Positions 23,750 to 33,209 are shown, counted from the stretch's first letter. The stretch: DNA of 33,251 bases from CAYLYM01 sp964387645 (GCA_964387645.1 CAYLYM010000034.1:1-33251), one strand, 5' to 3'. Program-made: numbers and translations. Notes: generated by a model from the letters alone, not told the origin.

Positions 23750-24700
23750 CTAATTACTTAAAATCTTTTTACTCAAATTTTCAATTTGCTTAATATCTTC
23801 TTGTTCAATCTTCCATCCTGCACCACCAATAATTTCGTCAACTTGGTCAGGACGTCGGGCGCCAACAATAGCCGAAGTTACCGCTGGGTGCATCAAAACC
23901 CAGGCGATGGCCAGTTGAGCCACTGTTTTCCCGTATCTGGCTGAGATAGATTTAAGAGCTTCAACAAATTTCAGGTTTTTGGAAAGTTGTGGTTCTTGAA
24001 AATATGGGCTACGATGTCGCCAATCGTCTTTTGCTAGACGCGATTTATCGAATTTACCGGTTAACAAACCCGATTGCATAGGACTATAAACTACTACACC
24101 TGTTCCGTGTTCCAAACACCAGGGAAGAATTTTAGTTTCTATATCACGGTTAAGTAAACTATATGGTGGTTGCAGAGAATTGATATGATGGATTTTTTCA
24201 CATTTTTCTAAAAGTGGGACATCAAAATTACTCACGCCAATATAGCGAACTTTTCCCTGCTCTTTTAATCGAACCATAGCTTCCCAACTTTCTTCCACCG
24301 GATTTTTCGGATCAGGCCAGTGAATTTGGTAAAGATCAATATAATCGGTTTTTAGTCGGCGAAGACTATTCTCTACTTCTTTCATAATCGTTTCTTTGGT
24401 GTGAGTTCGCTTGACTTCACCTTTCTCGTTCCAGAGGATTCCACACTTGGTAGCCAAAAAAACATTCTGCCGCTGCCCTTTAATGGCTTTCCCAACAATT
24501 TCTTCTGAATGCCCGAGGCCATAGGCAGCAGCGGTATCTATCCAGTTTATACCATAATCAAGTGCTTTCTTAATAGTATCAATAGACTGCTTATCATCCT
24601 GCGGGCCCCACCCAAATTCCCATGGTCCACCTATAGCCCAGGTACCTAATCCTATAGTCGTTAAAAAGGGACCATCTTTTCCTAGTTGCCGTTTTTCCAT
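23750..24700 (-). CDS. Aldo/keto reductase
   Basis: From ATG 24700 the protein has 316 residues. This start is chosen over the in-frame one at 24757 because GGAGG lies just upstream and the family's beta-hairpin start follows at once (MEKRQLGKDG, then TTIGLGTWAIGG). The (beta/alpha)8 barrel shows the catalytic tetrad D55, Y60, K85 and H127 in WIDTAAAYG, ATKCG and LYQIHWPD. NADPH binding is suggested by AIVGARRPDQVDE near the C-terminus. It reduces an aldehyde or ketone; the substrate is not known. It stands alone, convergent with ackA and downstream of the permease genes, with its own likely promoter at 24807-24835. Confidence 0.9.
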   Translation of the reverse strand: MEKRQLGKDGPFLTTIGLGTWAIGGPWEFGWGPQDDKQSIDTIKKALDYGINWIDTAAAYGLGHSEEIVGKAIKGQRQNVFLATKCGILWNEKGEVKRTHTKETIMKEVENSLRRLKTDYIDLYQIHWPDPKNPVEESWEAMVRLKEQGKVRYIGVSNFDVPLLEKCEKIHHINSLQPPYSLLNRDIETKILPWCLEHGTGVVVYSPMQSGLLTGKFDKSRLAKDDWRHRSPYFQEPQLSKNLKFVEALKSISARYGKTVAQLAIAWVLMHPAVTSAIVGARRPDQVDEIIGGAGWKIEQEDIKQIENLSKKILSN

Positions 24701-24708
24701 ATTCTTTT

Positions 24709-24713
24709 CCTCC
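24709..24713 (-). promoter_or_regulatory. Ribosome binding site deciding the aldo/keto reductase start
   Basis: GGAGG on the minus strand lies eight bases before the ATG at 24700, favouring it over the start 57 bases upstream, whose extra 19 residues have no family match. Confidence 0.7.
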
Positions 24714-24806
24714 AGATAATCCTTAATAATATTAAATTCTTTTGGTAGAACACTCAATTAGGTGAAGTTTTAAATAAATTTATTTAAATATTATTATTTT
24801 TTAAAT

Positions 24807-24835
24807 AATTTAACGTTACCTGCTTTATATGTCAA
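24807..24835 (-). promoter_or_regulatory. Candidate sigma70 promoter of the aldo/keto reductase gene
   Basis: On the minus strand TTGACA (24835-24830), a 17-base spacer, then TAAATT (24812-24807). The -35 is perfect, the spacing ideal and the -10 a 4 of 6 match. Transcription would start about 100 bases before the ATG at 24700. Confidence 0.5.
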
Positions 24836-24933
24836 GCCCTGCGTATTTCTTGCAAACATGCATACATTTTAAACTTATCTGTGAAAAATTATTTTGTTTA
24901 TAATATACGCAGGAAAATAAAAGAAAGAATTTT

Positions 24934-26157
24934 TTATTCATACCGAAGGGCATCAACCACATTTAGCCAGGCAGCGCGATAAGCGGGATATAACCCGGAA
25001 ATTATTCCAATGGCTGTGGTTGACAAAAGAGAGGCAATTATTGACCATAAAGGAATGGAAATAGGCAAATGAACAGTGACATAAATAAGACCTGCCAATC
25101 CTATCCCGCCACCAAAACCGAGAATACCACCAAGAATACAGAGTGTAATTGATTCAAATAAAAATTGTCCTAAAATGTTTATTCGTCGCGCACCCACGGC
25201 TTTCCGGATACCAATTTCTCTTGTACGCTCTGTAACTGATACCAGCATAATGTTCATCACTCCAATCCCGCCAACAATTAGAGAAACAATTCCAATAATT
25301 ATTCCACCTAATTGGATGTATCGAGCCACATTATTAAATGAATCAATTAATGATTGGTTATAAAAGATATCGAAATCGTTTTCTTCCCCAGGAGGAACTT
25401 TCCGGATTTTTCTTAACACCCCGATTACCTCGCTCATGGCCTGATCGAACAATTCGGCACTTTTGGCCATGATGGTGATGTTGACGGAATAATGTTTGCC
25501 AAAAATGTCTTGCCATGTGGTAATTGGAATTACCGCACGGTTATCACGGCTTTCTCCGAAAGTAGTATTACCACGAGATTCAAAAATTCCAATGACCCTG
25601 AATTTTTGCCCATGCACCCTGACTATTTCACCAATCGGATTTTTATACGGAAAAAGCTTATCGACAATATCCATGCCCAACACAATCACATGGGCATGAC
25701 TGTGCACATCTCTGTCGGTAAGAAACCTTCCCTCCTGAATAAAATATTGATTGTTCATAATGAATTCTGGGGTAGCACCAGCCAAAAATATATTGGGATT
25801 AGTACTCTCTCCTTTATAAATAACCATTTCACCAAATTCCCAATTTTCTGCTCCTACATATTTGACTGAAGGACAGAGCTTCCGGATGGCGTTAGCCATC
25901 TCAATAGTAAGATCCTTGCGAGGTTTACGCTTCTCTTGACCTGTCTGAATACCGTCATGATATTTTTGTATCTGAAATGTATTAGTCCCCAGAACGTTTA
26001 ATTCATGCTCGATGGAAGAACGGTAACCCTCCAGAACAGATACAATGAGAATTACTGTTCCAATACCAATAACAATTCCCAATGTGGTTAAAACAGATCG
26101 CATCCTGTTCGTTCGAAGTTGAGTGAGAGCAATTTTTAGAAGTTCAATAATGTACAT
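24934..26157 (-). CDS. MacB-type ABC transporter permease (FtsX/MacB_PCD), second copy
   Basis: This protein of 407 residues has the MacB fold: one N-terminal helix (about 21-44, LTTLGIVIGIGTVILIVSV), a large periplasmic domain of about 230 residues, then three C-terminal helices. The signature ERTREIGIRKAVGARRINI links the second and third helices, and the C-terminus ends SGLYPAYRAAWLNVVDALRYE. It lacks the N-terminal ATPase domain of classical MacB. It lies 18 bases downstream of a paralogous permease and pairs with a separate ATPase gene, so the transporter may be a heterodimeric permease. It would work mechanically on substrate in the periplasm and pass it to the MacA/TolC partners upstream. 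Confidence 0.88.
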   Translation of the reverse strand: MYIIELLKIALTQLRTNRMRSVLTTLGIVIGIGTVILIVSVLEGYRSSIEHELNVLGTNTFQIQKYHDGIQTGQEKRKPRKDLTIEMANAIRKLCPSVKYVGAENWEFGEMVIYKGESTNPNIFLAGATPEFIMNNQYFIQEGRFLTDRDVHSHAHVIVLGMDIVDKLFPYKNPIGEIVRVHGQKFRVIGIFESRGNTTFGESRDNRAVIPITTWQDIFGKHYSVNITIMAKSAELFDQAMSEVIGVLRKIRKVPPGEENDFDIFYNQSLIDSFNNVARYIQLGGIIIGIVSLIVGGIGVMNIMLVSVTERTREIGIRKAVGARRINILGQFLFESITLCILGGILGFGGGIGLAGLIYVTVHLPISIPLWSIIASLLSTTAIGIISGLYPAYRAAWLNVVDALRYE

Positions 26158-26175
26158 TTCAATCTTTTCAAATTT

Positions 26176-27402
26176 TTATTCGTATCGTAAAGCATCTATA
26201 GGATTCATCTGGGCAGCCTTATAGGCCGGATAAAGCCCTGAAACGACACCCACCAGTGCAGAGAATCCATATCCAATAAAAATAGTCATCAGTGTCACTG
26301 AGGCATTTAATTTAATATAGTTGAGTAAAAAATTAGCGAGGAGTACTCCGACGACAATACCTGCAATTCCACCAAGTGAACTTAAACTGATAGATTCGCT
26401 TAAAAATTGCATCATAATGTTGGTCCGGGTTGCCCCTACCGATTTACGTATTCCAATTTCTTTGGTGCGTTCAGTTACAGATACCAGCATAATATTCATA
26501 ATACCAATCCCACCAACCACCAAGGATATTGCTCCGATGATAAATACCACCAAATATGATGTCCCGGTTAGCTTTTTGTAAAATTCAGTCAGCATATCCT
26601 GCTGGTTAATAGCGAAATTATCCGGTTCACCAGGTGCTATTTTTCTGATTCTTCGCATTACGCCCCGAATCTCTTCTCGGAGATCATCAAGCTTGGCTGG
26701 ATCATCTACCCGGAATGCTATGGTAACTCCACGCCGATGAAAACTTATCCCCTTGAATGTGGTGTAAGGAATGATGACCTGGTTATCCATATTAAAGCCA
26801 AAAAAATCCCCTTTTTTCTCGAGGATGCCTATAATTTTATGGGGAAATCCATTAATCTTAATCCGCTTACCAATGGGATCTGTTTTATTAAATAGTTTTT
26901 CCCATATATTTTGTCCAATTACACAAACTGGACTGGCACGGTGTACTTCCAATTCAGTAAAGAAACGTCCGAATTCCGGTTCGGCATTATTGGTCATTAC
27001 GTAATCGGAATTGCTCCCTATAGTAAGAACATCTTCCAGGCTTTTATTACGGTATTCAATCGTCCGCGTGGCGTTAATGGAAGGACTGATCCACTTAGCG
27101 TTTTGAATGGATTTTTTCAATTTTTTATAGTCGTCGATAGTAACTTCAGGACGATTCCGCAATTCCCAGTAATTTCCAGTAATTACCCAGGGAAATTTGC
27201 TCAGGTAGAGCGTGTTAGAGCCAATTCCAGAGAATTCACCTTCTACATATTTATTAATGCTTTGAATAGCGGTGAAAATGACTATAATTGCCGTGACCCC
27301 CAAGAAAATACCGAGGGTGGTTAAGAGCGAACGGATTTTATTCGAAACAAAGGCTTCGTAACAAAATCGAAGATATTCAGAAAATTGGGTTCCAAAAATC
27401 AT
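26176..27402 (-). CDS. MacB-type ABC transporter permease, first copy
   Basis: At 408 residues it is nearly the same size and layout as the next gene: an N-terminal helix (about 25-48, LTTLGIFLGVTAIIVIF), a periplasmic MacB domain, then three helices with the conserved ERTKEIGIRKSVGATRTNI between the second and third. Its end, SGLYPAYKAAQMNPIDALRYE, matches the paralogue closely. The two are plainly an old tandem duplication; identity in the periplasmic part is lower than in the membrane motifs. It begins 14 bases after the ATPase gene. Confidence 0.88.
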   Translation of the reverse strand: MIFGTQFSEYLRFCYEAFVSNKIRSLLTTLGIFLGVTAIIVIFTAIQSINKYVEGEFSGIGSNTLYLSKFPWVITGNYWELRNRPEVTIDDYKKLKKSIQNAKWISPSINATRTIEYRNKSLEDVLTIGSNSDYVMTNNAEPEFGRFFTELEVHRASPVCVIGQNIWEKLFNKTDPIGKRIKINGFPHKIIGILEKKGDFFGFNMDNQVIIPYTTFKGISFHRRGVTIAFRVDDPAKLDDLREEIRGVMRRIRKIAPGEPDNFAINQQDMLTEFYKKLTGTSYLVVFIIGAISLVVGGIGIMNIMLVSVTERTKEIGIRKSVGATRTNIMMQFLSESISLSSLGGIAGIVVGVLLANFLLNYIKLNASVTLMTIFIGYGFSALVGVVSGLYPAYKAAQMNPIDALRYE

Positions 27403-27416
27403 TTTTCATTTTACAG

Positions 27417-28112
27417 TTAATTTTTAACTGTTTCCTCCGAGATAATTTTACCATCCTTTAAATGAATAACCCGCCGAGCATGACGAGCGATGAAATCTTC
27501 GTGAGTCACCAGAATAATTGTATTACCCTGTTCATTCAATAGATCAAAAATCTCCATGATCTCAGCACCAGTGGTGGTGTCCAAGTTACCTGTAGGTTCA
27601 TCTGCCAGGATCATTGTGGGTTTATTTACTAATGCTCTGGCAATTGCTACGCGTTGCCTCTGACCACCAGATAGCTCGTTAGGTTTATGATTCATACGAT
27701 CACCTAAACCTACTCTTTCCAGCGCTTGTCTGGCTAACTCCTTACGTCTGACCGATGGAGTTCCATTATAAATTAGAGGAAGTTCAACATTATGCAAAGC
27801 ACTTGCCCTTGGTAGTAGATTAAAAGTCTGAAAAACAAATCCAATTTCCTTATTACGGATTCGAGCTAGTTCATCATCGCTCATGCCGCTGACATCCTTT
27901 CCATTTAAAAAATACTTTCCAGATGTTGGGACATCAAGACAACCAATAATGTTCATAAGGGTAGATTTTCCAGAACCTGATGGTCCCATAATGGCTACAT
28001 ATTCACCTCTTTTCACTTTTAGATCAATTCCTCGCAGGGCGTATACTCTGGTTTTTCCCAGGATATATATTTTATGTAAATCCTCTATCTGAATAGTCAA
28101 ATTATTGCACAT
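27417..28112 (-). CDS. MacB-type ABC transporter ATPase
   Basis: The 231 residues are one ATP-binding cassette of the LolD/MacB class. Walker A is GPSGSGKST (43-51), the signature LSGGQ is at 147-151, Walker B with the D-loop DEPTGNLD is at 171-178 and the switch His is at 204. All key residues are present. It powers the two permeases that follow, and the MacA-like adaptor gene precedes it by nine bases. A lipoprotein-release (LolCDE) role is an alternative, but the adaptor and outer membrane channel next to it favour tripartite efflux. Confidence 0.93.
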   Translation of the reverse strand: MCNNLTIQIEDLHKIYILGKTRVYALRGIDLKVKRGEYVAIMGPSGSGKSTLMNIIGCLDVPTSGKYFLNGKDVSGMSDDELARIRNKEIGFVFQTFNLLPRASALHNVELPLIYNGTPSVRRKELARQALERVGLGDRMNHKPNELSGGQRQRVAIARALVNKPTMILADEPTGNLDTTTGAEIMEIFDLLNEQGNTIILVTHEDFIARHARRVIHLKDGKIISEETVKN

Positions 28113-28121
28113 AAGCCCCCC

Positions 28122-29360
28122 TTACTCACTAGCATTAACCGATTGCCTTCCACTGTTTTTTACATCCACACGATCTCCTTCCTTTAAAGTTCGACTTAGA
28201 ACTTTAAAGGGGCCAGTTACAATTTCTTCTCCTTCTGAAAGACCAGATAAAACCTCGTAGTAATTATCATCACTGATTCCAACCTTCACTGGTCGTATAT
28301 GAGCAATACCATCTTCTACAACAAAAACAACTTCAATCAGCTCATCGTCTTTCTTTTTTTTCTTCTTCTTGGTTTCTTCGACCTTGCTTTCACGATTTAT
28401 TGGTGTTGTCTCAACACTAGGCTTTTTCATGAGCTTTTCAGGTTCACGTGCAGTAAGGCTTTGAATGGGGATATTCAATACGTTGTGGTGAGTTTCAGTT
28501 TCAATGTCAGCTGTAGCTGACATACCCGGGCGGAAAGATGGTAATTTGTCAAGCAATCGAACTTTTACTTCATAATTAGTAACCTCTTCAACAGTACCCT
28601 GACTTTTTACTTTAGCTGAGTTTGAAATCTCACTTACGACGCCTTTGAACAAGGTGTCCGGGAAAGCATCAATTTCAATATTGGCACTATCTCCAAGAGA
28701 TACATTAACGATATCGTTTTCATTTACTTCAACTCGCGCTTCCATTTCACTTAAATCAGCAATAGTTAGAATAACATCTTCCTGAAATTGGGATCCTAAT
28801 GCCATTTCACCTACTTCTTTGTTCTTTTTAATTACCACACCATCCATGGGGGCGCGAAGGATGGTTTTATCTAAAGCATCTTCAGCTTCCTTTAAACTGG
28901 CTTCAGCCTGTTGTAGGGTGCTCAATGCCTTTTCATATTGAGCTTCAGCTATCTCTAATTCCGCTTTTGAAAGCAGATTCGATTTAAAAAGTTCACGTGC
29001 TCGTAAAAGTTCATTCTTTTTCAATTTGACATCCGCTTGAGCTCCAAGGATAATATATCTCTGCCTATCACGCATAGCTTCATACTGCTTACTATCCAAT
29101 CTCACCAGTACCTGATCTTTTTTTACTGAATCTCCTTCTTGAGCATTAATTTCTAAAATTTCTCCAGCCACTTTGGCACTTATATTTACTTCGATAACGG
29201 GGTAAATCTTACCATTTCCTGTGACAGTCTGGGTAATGTCCGCACGGAAAACTTTCTCAGTCTGGACGATTAAACCCTTATCCTTTTGGGATAAATTGGC
29301 AGCAATAATAATAAAAAGTATTAGAAAAATCCCTGTAATTAAAATAACTTTTTTTCTCAT
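28122..29360 (-). CDS. MacA-like membrane fusion protein (periplasmic adaptor)
   Basis: This protein of 412 residues has an N-terminal membrane anchor at about 4-23 and then the HlyD/RND adaptor order: a lipoyl half-motif (GKIYPVIEVNISAKVAGEI), a coiled-coil hairpin of about 100-170 (LRARELFKSNLLSKAELEIA), the second lipoyl half (ILRAPMDGVVIKKNKEVGE), beta-barrel and membrane-proximal domains. A Lys-rich low-complexity stretch with seven consecutive lysines followed by Asp-Asp interrupts the C-terminal part at about 330, an insertion not typical for MacA. It should link the inner membrane permeases to the TolC-like channel encoded just upstream. Confidence 0.9.
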   Translation of the reverse strand: MRKKVILITGIFLILFIIIAANLSQKDKGLIVQTEKVFRADITQTVTGNGKIYPVIEVNISAKVAGEILEINAQEGDSVKKDQVLVRLDSKQYEAMRDRQRYIILGAQADVKLKKNELLRARELFKSNLLSKAELEIAEAQYEKALSTLQQAEASLKEAEDALDKTILRAPMDGVVIKKNKEVGEMALGSQFQEDVILTIADLSEMEARVEVNENDIVNVSLGDSANIEIDAFPDTLFKGVVSEISNSAKVKSQGTVEEVTNYEVKVRLLDKLPSFRPGMSATADIETETHHNVLNIPIQSLTAREPEKLMKKPSVETTPINRESKVEETKKKKKKKDDELIEVVFVVEDGIAHIRPVKVGISDDNYYEVLSGLSEGEEIVTGPFKVLSRTLKEGDRVDVKNSGRQSVNASE

Positions 29361-29375
29361 TTTAATATTATCCTT

Positions 29376-30734
29376 TTAAATGTTTAATGCTTTTCGAACA
29401 GTTCCGACAGCTTCTTGTAACTCAATATAAGTTATAATAGCATTATATTCAGTACTTACTAAAATTTGCTCGGCTTGAGTCAAATTAACCTGAGCTTCTC
29501 TTAACTCCAATGAAGTACCAGATCCTAAACGATACCTTTCCTTCGCCAGTCGATACTCCTCACGAGCAGCTTCCAGATTGGTTTTATTAATTTCCACAAT
29601 TTCTAATATGGCTTTATAATTATTATATAGGTCTACTATCTTTGAAATTAAATTTCGCTTGAGATCAACTAACTCTAATTTAGCATTTTTTAAATTAACT
29701 TTGCTCATTTGATAATTTACCTGATCTGAGAAACCATTAAATAAATTAAAAGAAAAACGAACTCCGTAACTAATTGTCCAGTTTTTATTCAAATCGGTGT
29801 AAATTTTTTTTAGCAATTCATTATCGCGATTATAATTAAAACTAATACCTAAGGTCGGAAAAAATTTACTTTTGGCTAAAGCAACGCTTAATTCTTTCGA
29901 ACGGACATCCATTTCTTTGCTTTTTAATTCCGGCTGATTTTGCATTGCTGTATGGATAAGGTTATCTAATGGAGGTAATTCATGTTCAAATTTAAACTCT
30001 GGTTCGATTTCAATAGGTGTAAGTGGATCATTACCCATAGCAATGTTAAGCCGTTGTTTGGCTTGTTTAACAACATTTTCCTGGTTGAGGAAGGAAATTC
30101 TGTCTTGCCCGTAATTTACTTTAGCCCGGTAAACATCCACCTGAGCAACCGAACCGATTTCATACATTTGCTGGGCACGGTTTAACTGATCTTTGCTCCG
30201 TTGTACAGCCAGCGAATAAACCTCCAGTAACTTCAACTGTTTTAACAAATCGAAGTAGTACTGCGCAACTAATTTTATAACCTGGTTTTCAGTCAATCTG
30301 AAGTTGAAATCAGCTGCCATTTTTTCCACTTTTCGCTGCCGGATATTGTTCCACCAGAAGCCACCATCGAAAATGTTTTGCTGGATGTTAAGATTAGCTG
30401 AATGGGTTGAACGAGAAAATCCTTCCCTGATTAAAGTAATTTGCTTAACTTCTCCAGTTATTGGATCTACTGCATCACCCAGAAATGTCGCTTCACCGAC
30501 TTTATATTTTCCAGCAGTAAAATACGTATTAATCTTTGGCAGGATATTGCTATAAGCTTGTTTTATTCCCAAATTGGCTTGCTCATATAAATTCTTGTAA
30601 GTATTAATCTGGAAATTCTTCTCTAAAGCAATTTGAATACAATCTTTCAATGAAAGTCTTTGAGATGACTCCTGTGCATATAACGGTAGGCAGATTATTG
30701 TTAGAATTAGAATTAAAATAAGAAAATTTTTCAT
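29376..30734 (-). CDS. TolC-family outer membrane channel
   Basis: The 452 residues start with a cleavable signal peptide (about 1-20, ending in LYAQ). Two outer membrane efflux repeats follow, each with long amphipathic helices: RLSLKDCIQIALEKN opens the first and a region from LIHTAMQNQPELKSKEMDVR the second. The length fits TolC/OprM-type proteins, which form trimeric outer membrane channels with a periplasmic helical tunnel. A GGAGGT site precedes the ATG. Its order ahead of the adaptor, ATPase and permeases defines a MacAB-TolC-like system. The exported substrate is unknown. Confidence 0.9.
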   Translation of the reverse strand: MKNFLILILILTIICLPLYAQESSQRLSLKDCIQIALEKNFQINTYKNLYEQANLGIKQAYSNILPKINTYFTAGKYKVGEATFLGDAVDPITGEVKQITLIREGFSRSTHSANLNIQQNIFDGGFWWNNIRQRKVEKMAADFNFRLTENQVIKLVAQYYFDLLKQLKLLEVYSLAVQRSKDQLNRAQQMYEIGSVAQVDVYRAKVNYGQDRISFLNQENVVKQAKQRLNIAMGNDPLTPIEIEPEFKFEHELPPLDNLIHTAMQNQPELKSKEMDVRSKELSVALAKSKFFPTLGISFNYNRDNELLKKIYTDLNKNWTISYGVRFSFNLFNGFSDQVNYQMSKVNLKNAKLELVDLKRNLISKIVDLYNNYKAILEIVEINKTNLEAAREEYRLAKERYRLGSGTSLELREAQVNLTQAEQILVSTEYNAIITYIELQEAVGTVRKALNI

Positions 30735-30761
30735 GTTACCTCCATTTTCCCTGTTTGCTCA

Positions 30762-31736
30762 TCAGCCTGTAAATGTTGCAAACAGTGATCCTAATACAAC
30801 TTTTGTTAAAATTACCCATATTAACCAAGTGATGAATACGGAAAGATATGATTTCAGTTGCGAAAAATGATAAATTATTGAAAAACCGATGGAAAAAACT
30901 ACCAAAAACCAGATAGTGAAAATATCGAAAGCGCTTAAAAATCGGTAGAGAGTGGTCTGGGCAGCAGAATCTGGCATTAATAAAGAAAGACTGGTATTCA
31001 CCTGAATGGACTGGTTGATTAATATGAGGGGAAGTTTTACAATAGTTCCCGCAATAACCAACACCAGGAATGCGTAACTGAATACGCTTAATAAATGAAC
31101 AAATTTGGCCCTACCTCCTAAAATTATATTGCCTATAAAAAGAAATATGCCGCTGACAACTACATAAATGATGACCATACTGAGAGGTTGGAGAACCAAA
31201 ATTTGAACATAACGCATGGCTCCCTGTCTGGAACTCTCGATTCTATCGATTATCATGTCTTTTTGTTCATCGGTATACTTTTCAGATTGATCAATGCGGT
31301 CGATGGCAAAATTAATTTCAAGATCATAGGTAACCAGACGAGTCGCAGCAGATATAAGGATAGCTAACAAAATGGGAAAAATAAAATCCGGTTTTGTCCG
31401 AAGATATTGAAATACTGCCGTAGGTCTGGAAAATACTCCAATTATTCGTTGAAAAAAGGTTAAATCTTCTGTGGGTTCAGTATCTTTCTCGGTAATTTTT
31501 TCAAGGATTTTTTCTATTCCCTCTTCTTCAGGTTGTTCTTCTTTTGGTTCTGACATTGGGTTGGATTCAGACGATTGACTTTCTTCTTTCTTTTCTGTTT
31601 TACCTTCTGTCTGGTTCTTTTCTTTAATTTGGCCTAAAATTTCTTCTAATTCCTTTTTTCCTTCCTCATTAAAATCTTCCTGATTTTCCTTTTTTTTCTT
31701 TTTTTCATTTTCGCTTGGCTCTTTTTCTGGTGTCAT
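30762..31736 (-). CDS. Yip1-family membrane protein with acidic/lysine-rich N-terminal tail
   Basis: This protein of 324 residues is divided in two. Residues 1-95 are an intrinsically disordered, repetitive Glu/Lys/Ser tail with no hydrophobic strand. From about 95 the Yip1 domain begins (FFQRIIGVFSRPTAVFQYLR, KPDFIFPILLAILISAAT), with about five membrane helices to the end. Bacterial Yip1 proteins are integral membrane proteins of unknown function, often near envelope or transport genes. Here it stands 28 bases before the TolC gene and 34 after the nucleotidyltransferase gene. Whether it is part of the efflux system is not known. Confidence 0.8.
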   Translation of the reverse strand: MTPEKEPSENEKKKKKENQEDFNEEGKKELEEILGQIKEKNQTEGKTEKKEESQSSESNPMSEPKEEQPEEEGIEKILEKITEKDTEPTEDLTFFQRIIGVFSRPTAVFQYLRTKPDFIFPILLAILISAATRLVTYDLEINFAIDRIDQSEKYTDEQKDMIIDRIESSRQGAMRYVQILVLQPLSMVIIYVVVSGIFLFIGNIILGGRAKFVHLLSVFSYAFLVLVIAGTIVKLPLILINQSIQVNTSLSLLMPDSAAQTTLYRFLSAFDIFTIWFLVVFSIGFSIIYHFSQLKSYLSVFITWLIWVILTKVVLGSLFATFTG

Positions 31737-31769
31737 TTTTACGTCCCCTTTGTTTTGATGGACAGTTTC

Positions 31770-33191
31770 TTATTTTTCTTTTTTCTCATTTATTTTCTTT
31801 AAGATTTCGTTCTTTATTTTCATCATATATTCAAAACACTCCTGAGATTCATTTTTTATTTTACCATCTAAAATAGCATCGACTATAGCTTGCTTAATTT
31901 GGCCAACTAGAGGTCCAGGCTGAAGGTTTAGTGCTTTCATAATCTGATTACCATTGATGGCTGGTTTGAAATTTCGCAATCGGTCCTTCTCTTCCACAAT
32001 TTTCATTTTCTGTTCAACTTTGTCGAAATTGGCCATATATTGCCGTACTTTTTCAGGGTTCTTGGAGGTAATATCTGCCCGACACAATTGCATCAGATCT
32101 TCCAGATGTTCTCCAGCTTCCACCATAACTCTGCGAATAGCACTATCTGTTACTGAATCGTCTACCAATTGCATGGGGCGCAAATGGAGCCTTACCAATT
32201 TTTTTATATATCTTATTTCAGCCATACTCAACCGCATTCTTCTACCGATTCGTTCGGTCATTCTGGCGCCTAATTCCTCGTGGCCGTGAAAGGTCCATCC
32301 TACACCCTCTACAAATTTTTTAGTTTGAGGTTTTGCAATATCATGCAATAAAGCAGCCATTCTTAGTTCGAATTTATTGGTTCTCCTGGCAATATTGTCT
32401 ACTACTTGTAAAGTGTGGTTAAAAACGTCTTTATGGTGAAATTCATTTCGCTGTTCAACGCCAGAAAGCTGTTCCAATTCAGGAAATATAATGGGATAAA
32501 GACCGGTTTCTTTCATTAAGCGTAAACCTATCGAAGGTTTCTCAGCCATCATTATTTTGCGAAATTCTTCGGTAATACGTTCCTGAGAAATAATTTTTAA
32601 TCTCTCTTTCGTTTTGATAATAGCTTCATAGGTTTGCGGTTCGATTCGAAAATTCAGTACTGTGGCAAATCGGATGGCCCGGAGAATGCGCAAAGGATCA
32701 TCCTGAAATGTTACAACCGGATCCAGGGGTGTACGAATCAGTTTTGCATCGATGTCCTCAATTCCGTTGTAAACGTCAATCACCTGTCCGAAATTATCAG
32801 GAGAAATATCCATTACCAAGGTATTGACAGTAAAATCACGTCTAGAAAGATCGCTGGCCAGACCAGCTCTCTTAACATGAGGTTTTCGTGAATCAGGGTC
32901 ATAGTGTTCCGATCGAGCGGTAACAAATTCTAATTTATACCCGGAATATTCTAACATAGCAGTGCCGAATCGAGGAAAGCTAACAACTTTACCAGACCCA
33001 AAACGTTTTCGAAAATGGTGAGCGAATCTTATTGCATCTCCAATCACCACAAAATCGATGTCAGTTCCTTCTCGGCCCATATAAAGATCACGAACAAATC
33101 CGCCTACAGCATAAGTTTTTACTCCTAATTCATTAGCTACCTGGTAAACTTTTTCTAAAATACTTCGGCCTTTTTCTATCTTCAAAATCAA
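31770..33191 (-). CDS. CCA tRNA nucleotidyltransferase / poly(A) polymerase family protein with HD domain
   Basis: The 473 residues begin with a TTG at 33191 (AAAGGAG lies 11 bases before it). The catalytic domain has GGFVRD (30-35), DID with catalytic D44 and D46, RRDFTVN at 117-123 and DPLRILRAIRFA near 165-176. The neck and body domain follows, and an HD phosphohydrolase domain has HHKDVFNHTLQVV and the LLHDIAKP motif with H283 and D284. The class II enzyme adds CCA to tRNA 3' ends; a few family members are poly(A) polymerases or split C/A-adding enzymes, which cannot be told apart here. It is the first gene of the run that leads to the efflux system. Confidence 0.9.
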   Translation of the reverse strand: MILKIEKGRSILEKVYQVANELGVKTYAVGGFVRDLYMGREGTDIDFVVIGDAIRFAHHFRKRFGSGKVVSFPRFGTAMLEYSGYKLEFVTARSEHYDPDSRKPHVKRAGLASDLSRRDFTVNTLVMDISPDNFGQVIDVYNGIEDIDAKLIRTPLDPVVTFQDDPLRILRAIRFATVLNFRIEPQTYEAIIKTKERLKIISQERITEEFRKIMMAEKPSIGLRLMKETGLYPIIFPELEQLSGVEQRNEFHHKDVFNHTLQVVDNIARRTNKFELRMAALLHDIAKPQTKKFVEGVGWTFHGHEELGARMTERIGRRMRLSMAEIRYIKKLVRLHLRPMQLVDDSVTDSAIRRVMVEAGEHLEDLMQLCRADITSKNPEKVRQYMANFDKVEQKMKIVEEKDRLRNFKPAINGNQIMKALNLQPGPLVGQIKQAIVDAILDGKIKNESQECFEYMMKIKNEILKKINEKKEK

Positions 33192-33202
33192 TTTTATTTA
33201 CG

Positions 33203-33209
33203 CTCCTTT
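33203..33209 (-). promoter_or_regulatory. Ribosome binding site for the TTG start of the nucleotidyltransferase gene
   Basis: AAAGGAG on the minus strand lies 11 bases before the TTG at 33191. No ATG exists between it and the conserved N-terminal motif, so TTG is the most likely start, with a second TTG at 33185 as the alternative. Confidence 0.5.
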
